Source: Streptosporangiaceae bacterium (GTDB taxonomy: Bacteria; Actinomycetota; Actinomycetes; Streptosporangiales; Streptosporangiaceae). From it: a stretch of 64,000 nt of DNA. How positions within the stretch are numbered: position 1 is the stretch's first letter; each line of letters starts with the position of its first letter. The notes beneath the pieces are model-generated. The model was not told the origin of the DNA and did no database searches. It saw only the letters and a list, made by a program, of their open reading frames with translations. Below, piece by piece: positions 33,220-42,055 of this stretch. The stretch is from NCBI GenBank assembly GCA_030041195.1, contig JASHOI010000557.1:1-64000 (forward strand), written 5' to 3'. The translations under genes were made by a program, and so were the position numbers.

Positions 33220-34595
33220 GCGACTATGACGTGATCGTTCTGGGCGGCGGGGCGCCGGGTGAGCACTGCGCCGGGGCCCTGGCCGCGCGCGGGCTCCGCG
33301 TCGCCGTCGTCGAGCACGAACTGGTCGGCGGCGAATGCTCCTACTGGGCGTGCATCCCGTCGAAAACGCTGCTGCGGCCGGGCGAGGCGGTGCAGGGCGC
33401 GCGCGACGTGGGCGCGAGCGCGCAGGTCGACGTTCGGGCCGCGCTGGACTGGCGCGACTACATGGTCTCGAACTGGTCCGACGCCGGGCAGGTGAACTGG
33501 CTGGCGGCCCGGGGCATCGCGCTGCTCCGCGGCACCGGCAAGCTGGCCGGAACCGGTGTGGTCGAGGTCAACGGCGTCCCTCACACCGCCGAGCACGTCG
33601 TCGTGGCCACGGGTGCGGCGCCGTTCGTGCCCCCGGTCCAGGGGCTGCGTGAGCTCGAGGGCGTCTGGGGCACTCGCGAGGCGACGAGCATGAAGGCCAT
33701 ACCGCGCCGGCTGCTGGTGCTGGGCGGAGGGGCCGCAGGCGTCGAACTCGCGCAGGTCGTGCGCGGTCTCGGCGGCGAAGCGGTGATCGTCGAGGGCGCC
33801 GACCGCTTGCTTTCCCGTGAGGCGGCGCCGCTGGGCCAGGCGCTCGGCAAAGCCCTGAGCCGCGACGGGATCGAGCTGATGCTCGGAATGCACGCCACCG
33901 CGGCGCGGCGGGACGGCGACGACTATGTGCTGGAGTTCGACGGCGGCAAGGAGCTGCGCGGCGACCGGCTGCTCGTGGCGACCGGCCGGCGCCCGCGGGT
34001 GGACGGGATCGGCCTGGAGACGGTCGGCGTCGAGGCCAACCCGCACGGGATCAAGGTCGACGATCACCTGCGCGCGGGCGAGCGCCTGTGGGCGATCGGC
34101 GACGTCAACGGCATCTGGCCGCTGACGCACGTCGGCGAGTACGAGGGCGACGTGGTCGCGGCGAACATCGCCGGTGACCCGCGCCCGGCGAACTACGAGG
34201 CCGTTCCCCGGGTCACCTACACCGATCCCCAGGCTGGCGCCGTGGGCGCCACCGAAGCGCAGTACAGCGGCACCGCCGCGCTGTCAGATGAGCCGAAGAC
34301 CGCCACCTACACGCACGCCTACGCCGAGTCCAACGGCTTCCTGACCCTGCTCAGCGATGGCGAGCGGCTGACCGGCGCGTACGCGCTCGGGCCCGAGGCC
34401 GGTGAGTGGATGCAGCAGGCCACGCTGGCCATCCGGGCACACGTCCCGGTCGAGGTGCTGAGCGACACGATCCAGCCGTTCCCGAGCTTCTCCGGGATTT
34501 ACAACTCGGCATTGGCCTCGCTCCGGATGGAGATCGCCGACATGCCGCGGCCGGCCGGCCCGATGGCCGCGCAGATGGCGAGGATGCCACGCTGA
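33216..34595 (+). CDS. FAD-dependent pyridine nucleotide-disulfide oxidoreductase
   Basis: This 459-residue flavoprotein of the lipoamide dehydrogenase/mercuric reductase type has the FAD motif GGGAPGEHCAG and the redox-active disulfide in GGECSYWACIPSKTLL (CxxxxC intact, where most relatives have CxxxGC). It also has NADPH motif GGGAAGVELAQ, ATGRRPRVDGI and LWAIGDVNG. The C-terminus ends IQPFPSFSGIY instead of the HAHPTxxE of dihydrolipoamide dehydrogenases, so the usual interface His-Glu pair is missing. It probably reduces a small disulfide or acts as a general NADPH-dependent reductase. It overlaps the VOC gene by four bases. Confidence 0.88.
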   Translation: MSDYDVIVLGGGAPGEHCAGALAARGLRVAVVEHELVGGECSYWACIPSKTLLRPGEAVQGARDVGASAQVDVRAALDWRDYMVSNWSDAGQVNWLAARGIALLRGTGKLAGTGVVEVNGVPHTAEHVVVATGAAPFVPPVQGLRELEGVWGTREATSMKAIPRRLLVLGGGAAGVELAQVVRGLGGEAVIVEGADRLLSREAAPLGQALGKALSRDGIELMLGMHATAARRDGDDYVLEFDGGKELRGDRLLVATGRRPRVDGIGLETVGVEANPHGIKVDDHLRAGERLWAIGDVNGIWPLTHVGEYEGDVVAANIAGDPRPANYEAVPRVTYTDPQAGAVGATEAQYSGTAALSDEPKTATYTHAYAESNGFLTLLSDGERLTGAYALGPEAGEWMQQATLAIRAHVPVEVLSDTIQPFPSFSGIYNSALASLRMEIADMPRPAGPMAAQMARMPR

Positions 34596-34605
34596 GGGGG
34601 ACGAC

Positions 34606-35322
34606 GTGGAACTGACCGGACAGACCGTCGTCGTGATCGGCGGCAGCTCGGGCATCGGGCTCGAGACGGCCCGGCGTGCCAGAGCCGAGGGCGCCGATGT
34701 GATCATCACCGGCCGTAATCCGGACCGGCTCGAGCGAGCGGCCGTGGACGCGGGGGCGGAACGGACCGAGGCCTTCGACGCCAACGATGCAGCCGCCCTG
34801 GAACGGTTCTTCAACGACCTTCCGGCGCCGATCGACCATGTGATGGTCACGGCCGGCGGGCCGGCCTACGGACCCTTGCTCGAGATGAGCTCGGCCCAGG
34901 TGCGCGATGCGCTCAGCGATCACATAGTGCTGGGGCTCGACGTCGCGCGCAACGCGGCCGGCAAGATGAGGCCAGGCGGCACACTGCTGCTGATGGGCGG
35001 TACCGGTGGCAGGCGCGTCGCGAAAGGCCTCGGGATCGCCGCCGCCGCCACCGCCGCACTCCCCCCGTTCGCGGCGGCCCTCGCGCTGGAGCTGGCGCCG
35101 GTCCGCGTCAACCTCATCGCGGCCGGCTTCGTCGACACCCCGCTGTCGGCGTCGCTGCTCGGCGACCAGCTCGAGCAACGCCGCGACGAGCTGCGCAGGA
35201 CGCTGCCGATCGGCCGCGTTGTCGGCCCCGCCGACGTCGCCGCGCTCGCCGTCCACATCATGACCAACACGGCCCTGACCGGCGCGACATACGACGTCGA
35301 TGGGGGGCAGCAATTCGTCTAA
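34606..35322 (+). CDS. SDR-family protein lacking the YxxxK catalytic pair
   Basis: This 238-residue protein has a good cofactor motif GGSSGIG (residues 12-18) and the closing YDVDGGQQFV. The usual catalytic Tyr-x3-Lys is absent: the region after LLLMGGTGG reads RRVAKGLGIAAAATAALPPFAAAL. NNAG is replaced by TAGG. It may be an atypical SDR with a different mechanism or a cofactor-binding regulator. It starts at a GTG 10 nt after the flavoprotein stop with GAGGGGGACGAC before it. Its stop overlaps the convergent SnoaL gene. Confidence 0.8.
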   Translation: MELTGQTVVVIGGSSGIGLETARRARAEGADVIITGRNPDRLERAAVDAGAERTEAFDANDAAALERFFNDLPAPIDHVMVTAGGPAYGPLLEMSSAQVRDALSDHIVLGLDVARNAAGKMRPGGTLLLMGGTGGRRVAKGLGIAAAATAALPPFAAALALELAPVRVNLIAAGFVDTPLSASLLGDQLEQRRDELRRTLPIGRVVGPADVAALAVHIMTNTALTGATYDVDGGQQFV

Positions 35323-35771
35323 TGGGCTCCGGCGGCGCGGGGCGGAGCGCCGGCCAACGGACTGGTGTCGTGGTACCGGACCTCGTAGACGCGCTCGGTG
35401 AACTTCCAGCCGTCGGCGGTGCGCTGGTAGCGGTCGTGGTAGATCGCGTAGTTCAGTTCCGAGCGGCCGTCGCGCGCGTGCCCGAGCTCGTGCATGTAAG
35501 CACGGCCAGACGCGGTGTCGCCATCGAGCAGGATCACGCCCGGATGCGTGTTCTGCACCAGGTAGTCGGCCAGTTCCGGCACCCGCCGCCCCCAGCCGCG
35601 GATCTGTTCCTGACCGGTGAACTCGACCGGGATGTTCGGCATCCGCCACACGCCGTCCGGCGTGAACAGCGACGCCACCCGGTCGTAGTCGCGCATCATC
35701 ACCGCATCGGTGAACTCGCCGCGCAGCGCCTCAATCTCGACACGGTCAGCGATGGCCTGAAGATCGCTCAT
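35319..35771 (-). CDS. SnoaL-like (NTF2 fold) protein
   Basis: This 150-residue NTF2-like protein of the SnoaL_4 type begins with the usual helix (IADRVEIEALRGEFTDAVMMRDYDRVASLFTPDGVWRMP), then NAIY/Tyr-rich strands (ELNYAIYHDRYQRTADGWKFTERVYEVRYHD). Such proteins act as small isomerases, dehydratases or hydroxylases, or serve only as ligand-binding domains. It is convergent with the SDR, overlapping by four bases. The substrate is unknown. Confidence 0.82.
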   Translation of the reverse strand: MSDLQAIADRVEIEALRGEFTDAVMMRDYDRVASLFTPDGVWRMPNIPVEFTGQEQIRGWGRRVPELADYLVQNTHPGVILLDGDTASGRAYMHELGHARDGRSELNYAIYHDRYQRTADGWKFTERVYEVRYHDTSPLAGAPPRAAGAH

Positions 35772-35839
35772 CGGATTCCCTGCGCTTTCCTCGTGGATGG
35801 TGTGTCCTCAGCTACACGACGACACAGCCCCGCCGAATG

Positions 35840-36904
35840 TCAGGCGACGCGGCGCTCGGCGGCCGGGCGGCGGCGCAGCGCCGCGCTGGCCAGCGCGGGC
35901 GGTGTCCAGACGTCGTCCGGCTTGTAGAGGTTGGTGCCGGGTGGCACGATCTCATCGATCCGGTCCAGGGTCTGGTCGTCAAGGGCCAGCGAGGCACCGC
36001 TCAGCAGGTCGCGCAGGTGCTGATGGGTGCGCGGGCCGATGATGACCGAGGTGACGGCCGGGTGCACGGCGGCGAAGGCGACCGCAAGTTGCGGCAGCGA
36101 GCAGCCAAGCCCCTCCGCCAGCGCGGCCAGCTGCTCCAGCGCCTGGTACTTGGCCGCGTTGCCGGGACGAGCCGGGTCGAAGCGGTGCGGCGCGAGCGCC
36201 GGGCGGCCGGCGGACAGGTCCACCTCTTCCCCCCTGCGGTACTTGCCGGACAGAAAACCCCAGGCGAGCGGGGACCAGGTGAGCACGCCCATTCCCAGCC
36301 GCTGGCACACCGGCAGCACGGCCGATTCGATGCCCCGGGCCAGCAGCGAGTACGGCGGCTGCTCGGTCCGGAAGCGCAGCAGGCCGCGCCGCTCGGCGAC
36401 GTGGTACGCCTCGGTGATCTCCTCGGCCGGGAAGGTGGAGCAGCCGAACGCGCGGATCTTCCCCGCGTGCACCAGGTCGGTGAGCGCCGAGAGCGTCTCC
36501 TCGATGTCGGTGACCGGGTCGGGCCGGTGGATCTGATACAGGTCGATCCAGTCGGTACGCAGCCGGCGCAGGCTCTCCTCGACCTCGGTGACGATCCAGC
36601 GCCGCGAGTTGCCGCTGCGGTTGCGGCGCCCTTCCTCCGGGGCGAAGTGGACCTTGGTGGCGAGCACGACATCGTCGCGCCGGCCGTTGAGCGCCGTGCC
36701 GACGATCTCCTCGGTCTCGCCGGCCGGCTCGCCGTACACGTCGGCGGTGTCGATGAAGTTGATCCCCTGGTCGAGCGCGGCGTGGATGATCCGGGTCGAC
36801 TCGCCGTGGTCGCGGTTGCCGTCACCGCCGAACATCATGGTCCCCAGGCAGTAGGCGCTCACCTCGATACCGGTGCCGCCAAGGACGCGGTAGGTCATCG
36901 TCAT
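35840..36904 (-). CDS. Aldo/keto reductase
   Basis: This 354-residue TIM-barrel reductase has the catalytic tetrad visible: Asp and Tyr in FIDTADVYGE, Lys in LATKVHF and His in DLYQIHRPD. The NADPH-binding IIGPRTHQHLRD is near the C-terminus. The start is MTMTYRVLGGTGIEVS; a second in-frame ATG two codons later is possible. The frame is open 40 codons upstream, but that would run through the promoter. It is divergent from the MerR regulator, and its promoter has the 19-bp spacer characteristic of MerR activation, so it is probably induced by the ligand or stress that MerR senses. Confidence 0.9.
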   Translation of the reverse strand: MTMTYRVLGGTGIEVSAYCLGTMMFGGDGNRDHGESTRIIHAALDQGINFIDTADVYGEPAGETEEIVGTALNGRRDDVVLATKVHFAPEEGRRNRSGNSRRWIVTEVEESLRRLRTDWIDLYQIHRPDPVTDIEETLSALTDLVHAGKIRAFGCSTFPAEEITEAYHVAERRGLLRFRTEQPPYSLLARGIESAVLPVCQRLGMGVLTWSPLAWGFLSGKYRRGEEVDLSAGRPALAPHRFDPARPGNAAKYQALEQLAALAEGLGCSLPQLAVAFAAVHPAVTSVIIGPRTHQHLRDLLSGASLALDDQTLDRIDEIVPPGTNLYKPDDVWTPPALASAALRRRPAAERRVA

Positions 36905-36911
36905 GCCGGCG

Positions 36912-36942
36912 ACGCTAGAGCCTAGAGCAAGCTCTAGGTCAA
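36912..36942 (-). promoter_or_regulatory. MerR-type promoter with 19-bp spacer and dyad operator
   Basis: On the minus strand TTGACC (36942-36937) and TAGCGT (36917-36912) are separated by 19 nt. The spacer is nearly filled by the dyad CCTAGAGC-AA-GCTCTAGG (36921-36938). This is the layout bound and untwisted by MerR activators. Initiation would fall next to the reductase ATG at 36904, predicting a leaderless mRNA. Confidence 0.7.
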
Positions 36943-36959
36943 GCCGGTAATCTGACGCC

Positions 36960-37439
36960 ATGGCACAACCCCAGCCCGCCGATCTGCCGCCCCGGCTGAG
37001 CATCGGCCAGGTGGCGCAGCGCACCGGGCTCAGCGTCCACGCGCTGCGCTTCTACGAGCGCGAGGGCCTGCTGGCCAGCCCGGTGCAGCGAGGCCCCGAC
37101 GGCAACCGCGCGTACACCGAGGATGACCTGGAGTGGCTGGATCTGTGCATCAAGCTGCGCTCCTCCGGCATGCCGCTTTCGGCGATCCGCAGCTACGCCG
37201 AGCTGGTCAGGCAGGGAACCGGTAACGAGAAGGAGCGCCTGGCCATCCTGCGCCAGCACCAGGAGCGGGTGACGGAGCAGATCTCCGCGCTCACCGCGTG
37301 CTCGGACCTGATCGCCTTCAAGGTCAAGATCTACGAAGAAAGCCTTGCCGCCGGCGCTGCCGACCCCATATGGGCCCCGCCCGCGCAGGCACGTGAGACG
37401 CCCTGTACGCAGGCCAGCGCCGCGCCGGGTGGGACCTGA
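36960..37439 (+). CDS. MerR-family transcriptional regulator
   Basis: This 159-residue regulator has the winged helix at residues 13-82 (LSIGQVAQRTGLSVHALRFYEREGLL, GNRAYTEDDLEWL) and a coiled-coil dimerisation helix (ERLAILRQHQERVTEQISAL). The C-terminus is short, with one Cys in the coiled coil and one in the tail but no paired metal-binding cysteines, so a metal sensor is unlikely. It resembles the MerR regulators paired with aldo/keto reductases. It is divergent from the reductase, and the shared dyad at 36921-36938 is its likely target. Confidence 0.9.
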   Translation: MAQPQPADLPPRLSIGQVAQRTGLSVHALRFYEREGLLASPVQRGPDGNRAYTEDDLEWLDLCIKLRSSGMPLSAIRSYAELVRQGTGNEKERLAILRQHQERVTEQISALTACSDLIAFKVKIYEESLAAGAADPIWAPPAQARETPCTQASAAPGGT

Positions 37440-37459
37440 CGAAGCCGCCGATGTGGTCG

Positions 37460-38443
37460 TCAGATCACCTGGCAAACCTTGTAGCCCACCCCACCCGGCA
37501 CCAGGTACCCGGACCCCACGCAGACGATGTCGTTCAGCCAGGCGTACTCCTTCGCGCCGGTTTCGAACACGGGGTTCGTCCGGAAGTAGTACTTGGCGGG
37601 ATCGACCTGATGTCTCCTGGCGGGGTCGGCTATCTCGCCCCGCAGCTCAGGTGGGATGAGCCAGCGCCCTCCGTAGGTCATGTGCAGCAGAGCACCGTCA
37701 TCGGTGCGCAGTGTCAGGCGGACGTCCAGCGTCATCGCCCCGCCGGGCCGCAGCAGCGTCCAGTCACCGCCGCCGGGCAGCACGTCCCCGCGCAGCCTGG
37801 GGCCCTCGAAGGACCCGCCGGCGCTGCCGAACAGAACGCGCCGGCCGAACGGGCCGCTGCCGATGTCAAGCTGAGGGTTCAGGTCGACGACCATGTCGAG
37901 CAGATGGCTCGTCGTGATCTCGCCGAGGGCCTTGATCCGTGAGCCCGGGGCGTCCGGGCGGGGCCGGAACAGTTTCTGCCTGACCGCGTCTGCCGAAACG
38001 CCGGACTGCGCGCATAGCTCGGACAGATCGAACCAGAACCGCTCGCCCGCGATCAGCCCGTCCGCGAAGCTGAACTGGATGAACACCGGGAGCTCGGCGC
38101 GCCGGCCGCTCGGGACAACGCCGAACCCGTCGCCGGTCATGGTCATCCGCGCGGTGCCCCAGCAGGCCAACGTCCGGCCATCGCAGGCATGTCCCTCCAA
38201 GGTGATGGCGTAGTCGGGAAACGCCGTGAAGAACCGGGCCAGTGCCTTCTCGTTCTGCGCCAGTCCGCGGGCCGTCACCCCGAAGGCCGGGACCTCAAGG
38301 ATCATGCTCGGAGCGAAGAGACGCATGGCCGCGGGCACGTCGCGCCGGCTCTTCGCATCGGCGAGCGCCTGCGCCAGCTGCACCATCCAGTCGCCGTCCA
38401 TCTGCGCCTCGCTCTTCCGGCGGAGAAGCCGTGTCGCCGACAT
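37460..38443 (-). CDS. SnoaL-like domain fused to DUF3237
   Basis: In this 327-residue protein, residues about 18-150 form a SnoaL/ester-cyclase-like NTF2 domain (ALADAKSRRDVPAAMRLFAPSMILEVPAFGVTARG, PDYAITLEGHACDGRTLACWGTARMT). Residues about 175-327 match DUF3237 (GSGPFGRRVLFGSAGGSFEGPRLRGDVLPGGGDWTLLRPGG, YYFRTNPVFETGAKEYAWLNDIVCVGSGYLV). Each domain is common alone; the fusion suggests that they act on the same small molecule. It is divergent from a TetR regulator, with a shared operator at 38457-38470. Confidence 0.78.
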   Translation of the reverse strand: MSATRLLRRKSEAQMDGDWMVQLAQALADAKSRRDVPAAMRLFAPSMILEVPAFGVTARGLAQNEKALARFFTAFPDYAITLEGHACDGRTLACWGTARMTMTGDGFGVVPSGRRAELPVFIQFSFADGLIAGERFWFDLSELCAQSGVSADAVRQKLFRPRPDAPGSRIKALGEITTSHLLDMVVDLNPQLDIGSGPFGRRVLFGSAGGSFEGPRLRGDVLPGGGDWTLLRPGGAMTLDVRLTLRTDDGALLHMTYGGRWLIPPELRGEIADPARRHQVDPAKYYFRTNPVFETGAKEYAWLNDIVCVGSGYLVPGGVGYKVCQVI

Positions 38444-38456
38444 CTTCCAGTTAACA

Positions 38457-38470
38457 TACGATCGGTCGTA
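38457..38470. promoter_or_regulatory. TetR operator candidate
   Basis: TACGA-TCGG-TCGTA (38457-38470) is a perfect 5-bp dyad in an AT-rich stretch between the divergent SnoaL-DUF3237 gene (start 38443) and the TetR gene (start 38495). It is well placed to control both. Confidence 0.55.
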
Positions 38471-38494
38471 CGTTTATTGCAAGGACACGGCGAG

Positions 38495-39160
38495 ATGAAC
38501 CGGATGGGCGAACCCGACAAGCAACCGGACCCCAGCGCGGGCAGCCTGCCGACCGGCCCAGCAGCAGCCGACCGGCGCCTGGAACGCGGCGCACGGGCCA
38601 GGCAGGCCATTGCGCGCCACGCCGTCGACGTGGCGTCCCTGCACGGGCTTAACGGGCTGAGCATCGGCGGGCTGGCCGCCGACCTCGGGCTGAGCAAGAG
38701 CGGCATCCAGACCCTGTTCAAAACCAAGGAGAACCTGCAGCTCGCGACCATCAGCTCGGCACACGAACAGTTCACCGCGGCGGTGATCCTCCCAGCGCTC
38801 GCGCTGCCCAGAGGATCTGCCCGGCTGGGCGCGCTGATCGACCGCTGGATCACCTACGCGAAGGCGCCGCTGTTCGCCGGCGGCTGCTTCTGGGCGGCGA
38901 ACATCGCCGACTTCGACAGCCAGCCCGGCCCGGTCCACGACGCGTTGTTCAGACAACACGAGGACTGGATCGCCCTGCTCGCCGGCGAAGTGCGTTACGC
39001 CGCCGATGCCGGCCAGATCACCGACGTAGACGCCGGCTTGGCAGCCTTCCAGATCGACGCGGTACTCACCGCGACCAACACCGCACTGCGCCTCGGCGAC
39101 CACAAGGCCGTTACCAGGCTCCGCCGAATGATCCGCGGCATTCTTCGCGCTCCTTCCTGA
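38495..39160 (+). CDS. TetR-family regulator
   Basis: This 221-residue regulator has a disordered 25-residue start, then the helix-turn-helix region (ASLHGLNGLSIGGLAADLGLSKSGIQTLFKTKENL, residues about 48-82). The ligand-binding domain has GGCFWAANIADFDSQPGPVHDALFRQHEDWI, the signature of the TetR_C 16/YfiR-like group. It probably represses itself and the divergent SnoaL-DUF3237 gene. Confidence 0.88.
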   Translation: MNRMGEPDKQPDPSAGSLPTGPAAADRRLERGARARQAIARHAVDVASLHGLNGLSIGGLAADLGLSKSGIQTLFKTKENLQLATISSAHEQFTAAVILPALALPRGSARLGALIDRWITYAKAPLFAGGCFWAANIADFDSQPGPVHDALFRQHEDWIALLAGEVRYAADAGQITDVDAGLAAFQIDAVLTATNTALRLGDHKAVTRLRRMIRGILRAPS

Positions 39161-39192
39161 GCCCACCGGGCCACCGGGGCGAGGTGGGATCC

Positions 39193-39918
39193 TCAGGAAC
39201 CATGCCGCTGAGCGTCGAGGGAGAGCAGCAGGCTGGCGAGTGCGTCCGGGGCGTTGTGCTGGACCATGTGGTTGCTGGCGATCTCGTGGTAGCGCCAGCG
39301 CGGGCTGGCTGCGGCATGATCGGCCGCATCCCAGAACGGCTCGGCGCCGGACATTGACCGCGGATCGCCGGTGGCCTTGATGTACGTCAGCCCGAACCGC
39401 CGCTGTTCCAGCGGCGTCCTTATCCGGACCGGTTCGGTGAAGCAGCCGACGGGGTGAGGCAGCCGCCGGGGGTTGGCCCACGCGGCCTCGGCGCTGCTGG
39501 CGAACTGCCGCTCGGGCGGCGGCACCAGCCATGCGGCCCCCGGGCCGGATCCGGCGTCACGGCTCGGCTTGTGAAGCAGGATGTCCACGCTCTGCCCGTC
39601 GTCGGGCACGAACGCGTCGAGGTACACGAGATCGGCGATGCGTTCGGCGATATGGTCGACCGCGCCCGTGACGACCATCCCGCCATAGGAATGGCCGAGC
39701 AGCACGATGTCGCGGAGGTCTTCGTAGAGGACGAGGTTGGCCACGTCGCGGACATGGGTAGCCAAGCTCACCTGCGGGCTGGTCAAGTGTGCGCGCTCAC
39801 CCAGGCCGGTCAGGCTGGGCGTGAACACCGCGTGTCCCCCGGCGGCAAGGAGCGGGCGGACGAGATGGAAGGTATGCGCGCCGCTCCACGCGCCATGCAC
39901 CAGCACATAGGTGCCCAT
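39193..39918 (-). CDS. Alpha/beta-fold hydrolase
   Basis: This 241-residue hydrolase begins TYVLVHGAWSGAHTF (oxyanion HGAW). The nucleophile is Ser in GHSYGG (about residue 77), the acid probably Asp in YLDAFVP or a later Asp, and the His in ASNHMVQHNAPDAL. The group resembles plant-type esterases and actinobacterial lactone/ester hydrolases. It starts 6 nt after the response regulator stop on the same strand, so it is the third gene of the two-component operon. A link to the sensed compound is possible but unproven. Confidence 0.87.
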   Translation of the reverse strand: MGTYVLVHGAWSGAHTFHLVRPLLAAGGHAVFTPSLTGLGERAHLTSPQVSLATHVRDVANLVLYEDLRDIVLLGHSYGGMVVTGAVDHIAERIADLVYLDAFVPDDGQSVDILLHKPSRDAGSGPGAAWLVPPPERQFASSAEAAWANPRRLPHPVGCFTEPVRIRTPLEQRRFGLTYIKATGDPRSMSGAEPFWDAADHAAASPRWRYHEIASNHMVQHNAPDALASLLLSLDAQRHGS

Positions 39919-39924
39919 GCCTCA

Positions 39925-40608
39925 TCATCTCCCGGCCCGGTGCGTGGGTGTGTCGGTGATGTGGTAGCCGACGCCAGGGTGGGTCTGGATGACGGGAGGC
40001 TCGCCGAGCTTGCGCCGCAGGCGGCTGATCGTGACGAAGACGGCGTTGGTGAACGGATCGGCGTTCTCGTCCCATGCCTGTTCGAGCAGGTCTTCGGCGC
40101 TGAGGAACGCGGGGCTGGCCCGCATGAGCGCCTCGAGGACCGCGAACTCCTTCACGGACAGATCGAGCAGGCGGCCGTCACGGGCGGCGGTGTGCCGCTG
40201 GGGATCGAGCTCGACGCCCGCCGCCCGCAGGATGCGGGACCGGGCGACGGGCTGCCGGCGGGCGAGGGCGCGGATGCGCAAGACGAGCTCGGTGAAGTGG
40301 AACGGCTTGGCCAGGTAGTCGTCGGCACCCAGGCCCAGGCCGCTGACCCGGTCTTCGGCCGCACCGGCGGCGGTCAGCATCAGCACCATCGACGGCTTGT
40401 CCGCCTCGGTGATCATCCGGCATAGCGCGTCGCCGTGGATGCCGGGCAGGTCACGGTCGAGGACGACAACCTGGTAGGCGTTGGTGTCGAGCTTGGCAGC
40501 GGCGTCGATGCCGTCGTAGGCGACGTCGACCGCGAACCCGTTGTCGCGGAGCCCTTCGGCGATGTCGTCGGCCAGGCTGGGGACGTCCTCGGCGACGAGC
40601 ACCCTCAT
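39925..40608 (-). CDS. OmpR-family response regulator
   Basis: This 227-residue regulator has a receiver domain with acidic pocket (EDVPS), phospho-acceptor Asp near residue 52 (VVLDRDLPG), Thr in LTAAG and Lys in DYLAKPF. A C-terminal winged helix (residues about 130-222; LSVKEFAVLEALMRASPAFLSAEDLLEQAWDENADPFTNAVFVTISRLRRKLG) follows. It overlaps the sensor kinase by four bases. The divergent lipoprotein/ABC operon (42056-46537) is the likely target. Confidence 0.92.
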   Translation of the reverse strand: MRVLVAEDVPSLADDIAEGLRDNGFAVDVAYDGIDAAAKLDTNAYQVVVLDRDLPGIHGDALCRMITEADKPSMVLMLTAAGAAEDRVSGLGLGADDYLAKPFHFTELVLRIRALARRQPVARSRILRAAGVELDPQRHTAARDGRLLDLSVKEFAVLEALMRASPAFLSAEDLLEQAWDENADPFTNAVFVTISRLRRKLGEPPVIQTHPGVGYHITDTPTHRAGR

Positions 40609-41879
40609 CCGGCCACTCCGGCCAGGGTCCTCGCCGCGGCGGCCGGCAGTGTGATGGCGGCGCGGAGCCCGCCATCGGCGCGGGCGGTCAGCCCCAGGGT
40701 CCCGTTGTGGGCCGCGGCGATGGCCGCGACGATGGACAGACCCAGGCCGGTGCCGTTGCCGGTGCTGGTCCGGTCGCCGCCCAGCCGCCGGAACGGCTGG
40801 GCGAGCTCGCGGACGTCCCGTTGGTCCAGCATCGGCCCGCCGTTCTCCACGACCAGCCGGGCCTGCGTGCCTTCGGCCCTGGTCGTCACCGTGATCCAGC
40901 CACCCGGCTGGTTGTGCCGGATGGCGTTGTCGATGAGGTTGTCGGTCATCCGGGCCAGCAGCAGCGCGGTGCCCTGGACCGGGGCGTCGGCCAGGTCGTG
41001 CTCGACCGTGAGCCGCTTGCCCGCTATGGCCTGGCCGCGTTCGGCGAGCGCCGCTTCGGCCGTCTCGCCGAGCGACACGGTGACGCCGGGCGGCTCGGCA
41101 CCGCGCTGAGCGCGGGCCAGGACCAGGAAGCTGTCCACCAGCCGGTCGGCCTTGTCCAGCCCCTTACGGATCTTGCCCGCGAGCAGGGCCGCCTGCGGGG
41201 CCGGCGCACCGGGCTTGCCGGTTGCGACGTCCAGGGAGGTGCGCATCATCGTCAGCGGTGTGCGCAGCTCATGGGAGACGTTGGCGATGAACCGCTTCTG
41301 TGCCTCGAACTCTCGCTCCAGCCGGCCCAGCAGGTCGTCGATGGTGTCGGCCAGGGCCTTGAGTTCGTCGTCCGGGCCGGGCAGCGCCAGCCGCTGGTGC
41401 AGGTTGTGTGCGGTGATGGCGTGCGTGGCGGCGGTGATGCTGCGCACCGGCCGCAGCACCCACCCGGCCACCAGCCAGCCCAGCACGGCGGCCGCCAGGG
41501 CCATGACGGCGAGCGCGATCCCGGAGTAGGCCAGCAGCTGATGCATCACGCTGGCGTGCTCCTGCGCCGCGAGAGCCTGGCACTCACGGACCAGATAGCC
41601 GCCCGCCCGCGCACCCGGGCTCAGACCCGGCCCGCCGTTGCCCGGCCGGTTAGCGGTGCCGCAGGCGACGGTTTCCGTGCCGTTCAGACCGTCGTAGGTG
41701 TAGTTGAAGGTGCGCGAGGTGACGTCGTCAGCCATCAGGTAGATGAAGGCGAGCAGCCCGGCGCCGCAGCACAGGAACAGCGTGCCGTACAGCAGCGTCA
41801 GCCGCAGCCGGATGGTAGGCGGCGGCAACCGCAGCCACCGTTTACCCGGTGAGCGGCGGGCAGCTGGCACAGTAGCCAT
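40605..41879 (-). CDS. Membrane sensor histidine kinase
   Basis: This 424-residue kinase has TM1 (LTLLYGTLFLCCGAGLLAFIYLM) and an approximately 90-residue extracellular loop with two Cys (VACGTAN, VRECQAL). TM2 (ALAVMALAAAVLGWLVAGWVL) is followed by a HAMP domain, HisKA with FIANVSHELRTPLT and HATPase_c with NLIDNAIRHN, a GTGLGLSIV lid and ENGG. An ATG 15 nt upstream is in frame, but GGAGG sits 6-8 nt before the ATG at 41879, so I prefer the latter. The extracellular cysteines may form a disulfide that shapes the ligand-sensing loop. It is paired with the overlapping OmpR regulator. Confidence 0.91.
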   Translation of the reverse strand: MATVPAARRSPGKRWLRLPPPTIRLRLTLLYGTLFLCCGAGLLAFIYLMADDVTSRTFNYTYDGLNGTETVACGTANRPGNGGPGLSPGARAGGYLVRECQALAAQEHASVMHQLLAYSGIALAVMALAAAVLGWLVAGWVLRPVRSITAATHAITAHNLHQRLALPGPDDELKALADTIDDLLGRLEREFEAQKRFIANVSHELRTPLTMMRTSLDVATGKPGAPAPQAALLAGKIRKGLDKADRLVDSFLVLARAQRGAEPPGVTVSLGETAEAALAERGQAIAGKRLTVEHDLADAPVQGTALLLARMTDNLIDNAIRHNQPGGWITVTTRAEGTQARLVVENGGPMLDQRDVRELAQPFRRLGGDRTSTGNGTGLGLSIVAAIAAAHNGTLGLTARADGGLRAAITLPAAAARTLAGVAG

Positions 41880-42055
41880 CGTCTGTTCCTCCATTCACGC
41901 CGTCTGCCCAGGTCAGGGCGGAAGCGGCGGTGAGTCCCATGATGCCCGGGCGGACCTTTCACAGGGTTAACGACCTTCGTAAAGGCCGTGTTAGCAGCCG
42001 TTTCCTATAACAGGTTTCCGAAGGCAACATCACCGAGTACGCGGAGGCCTGTGAG

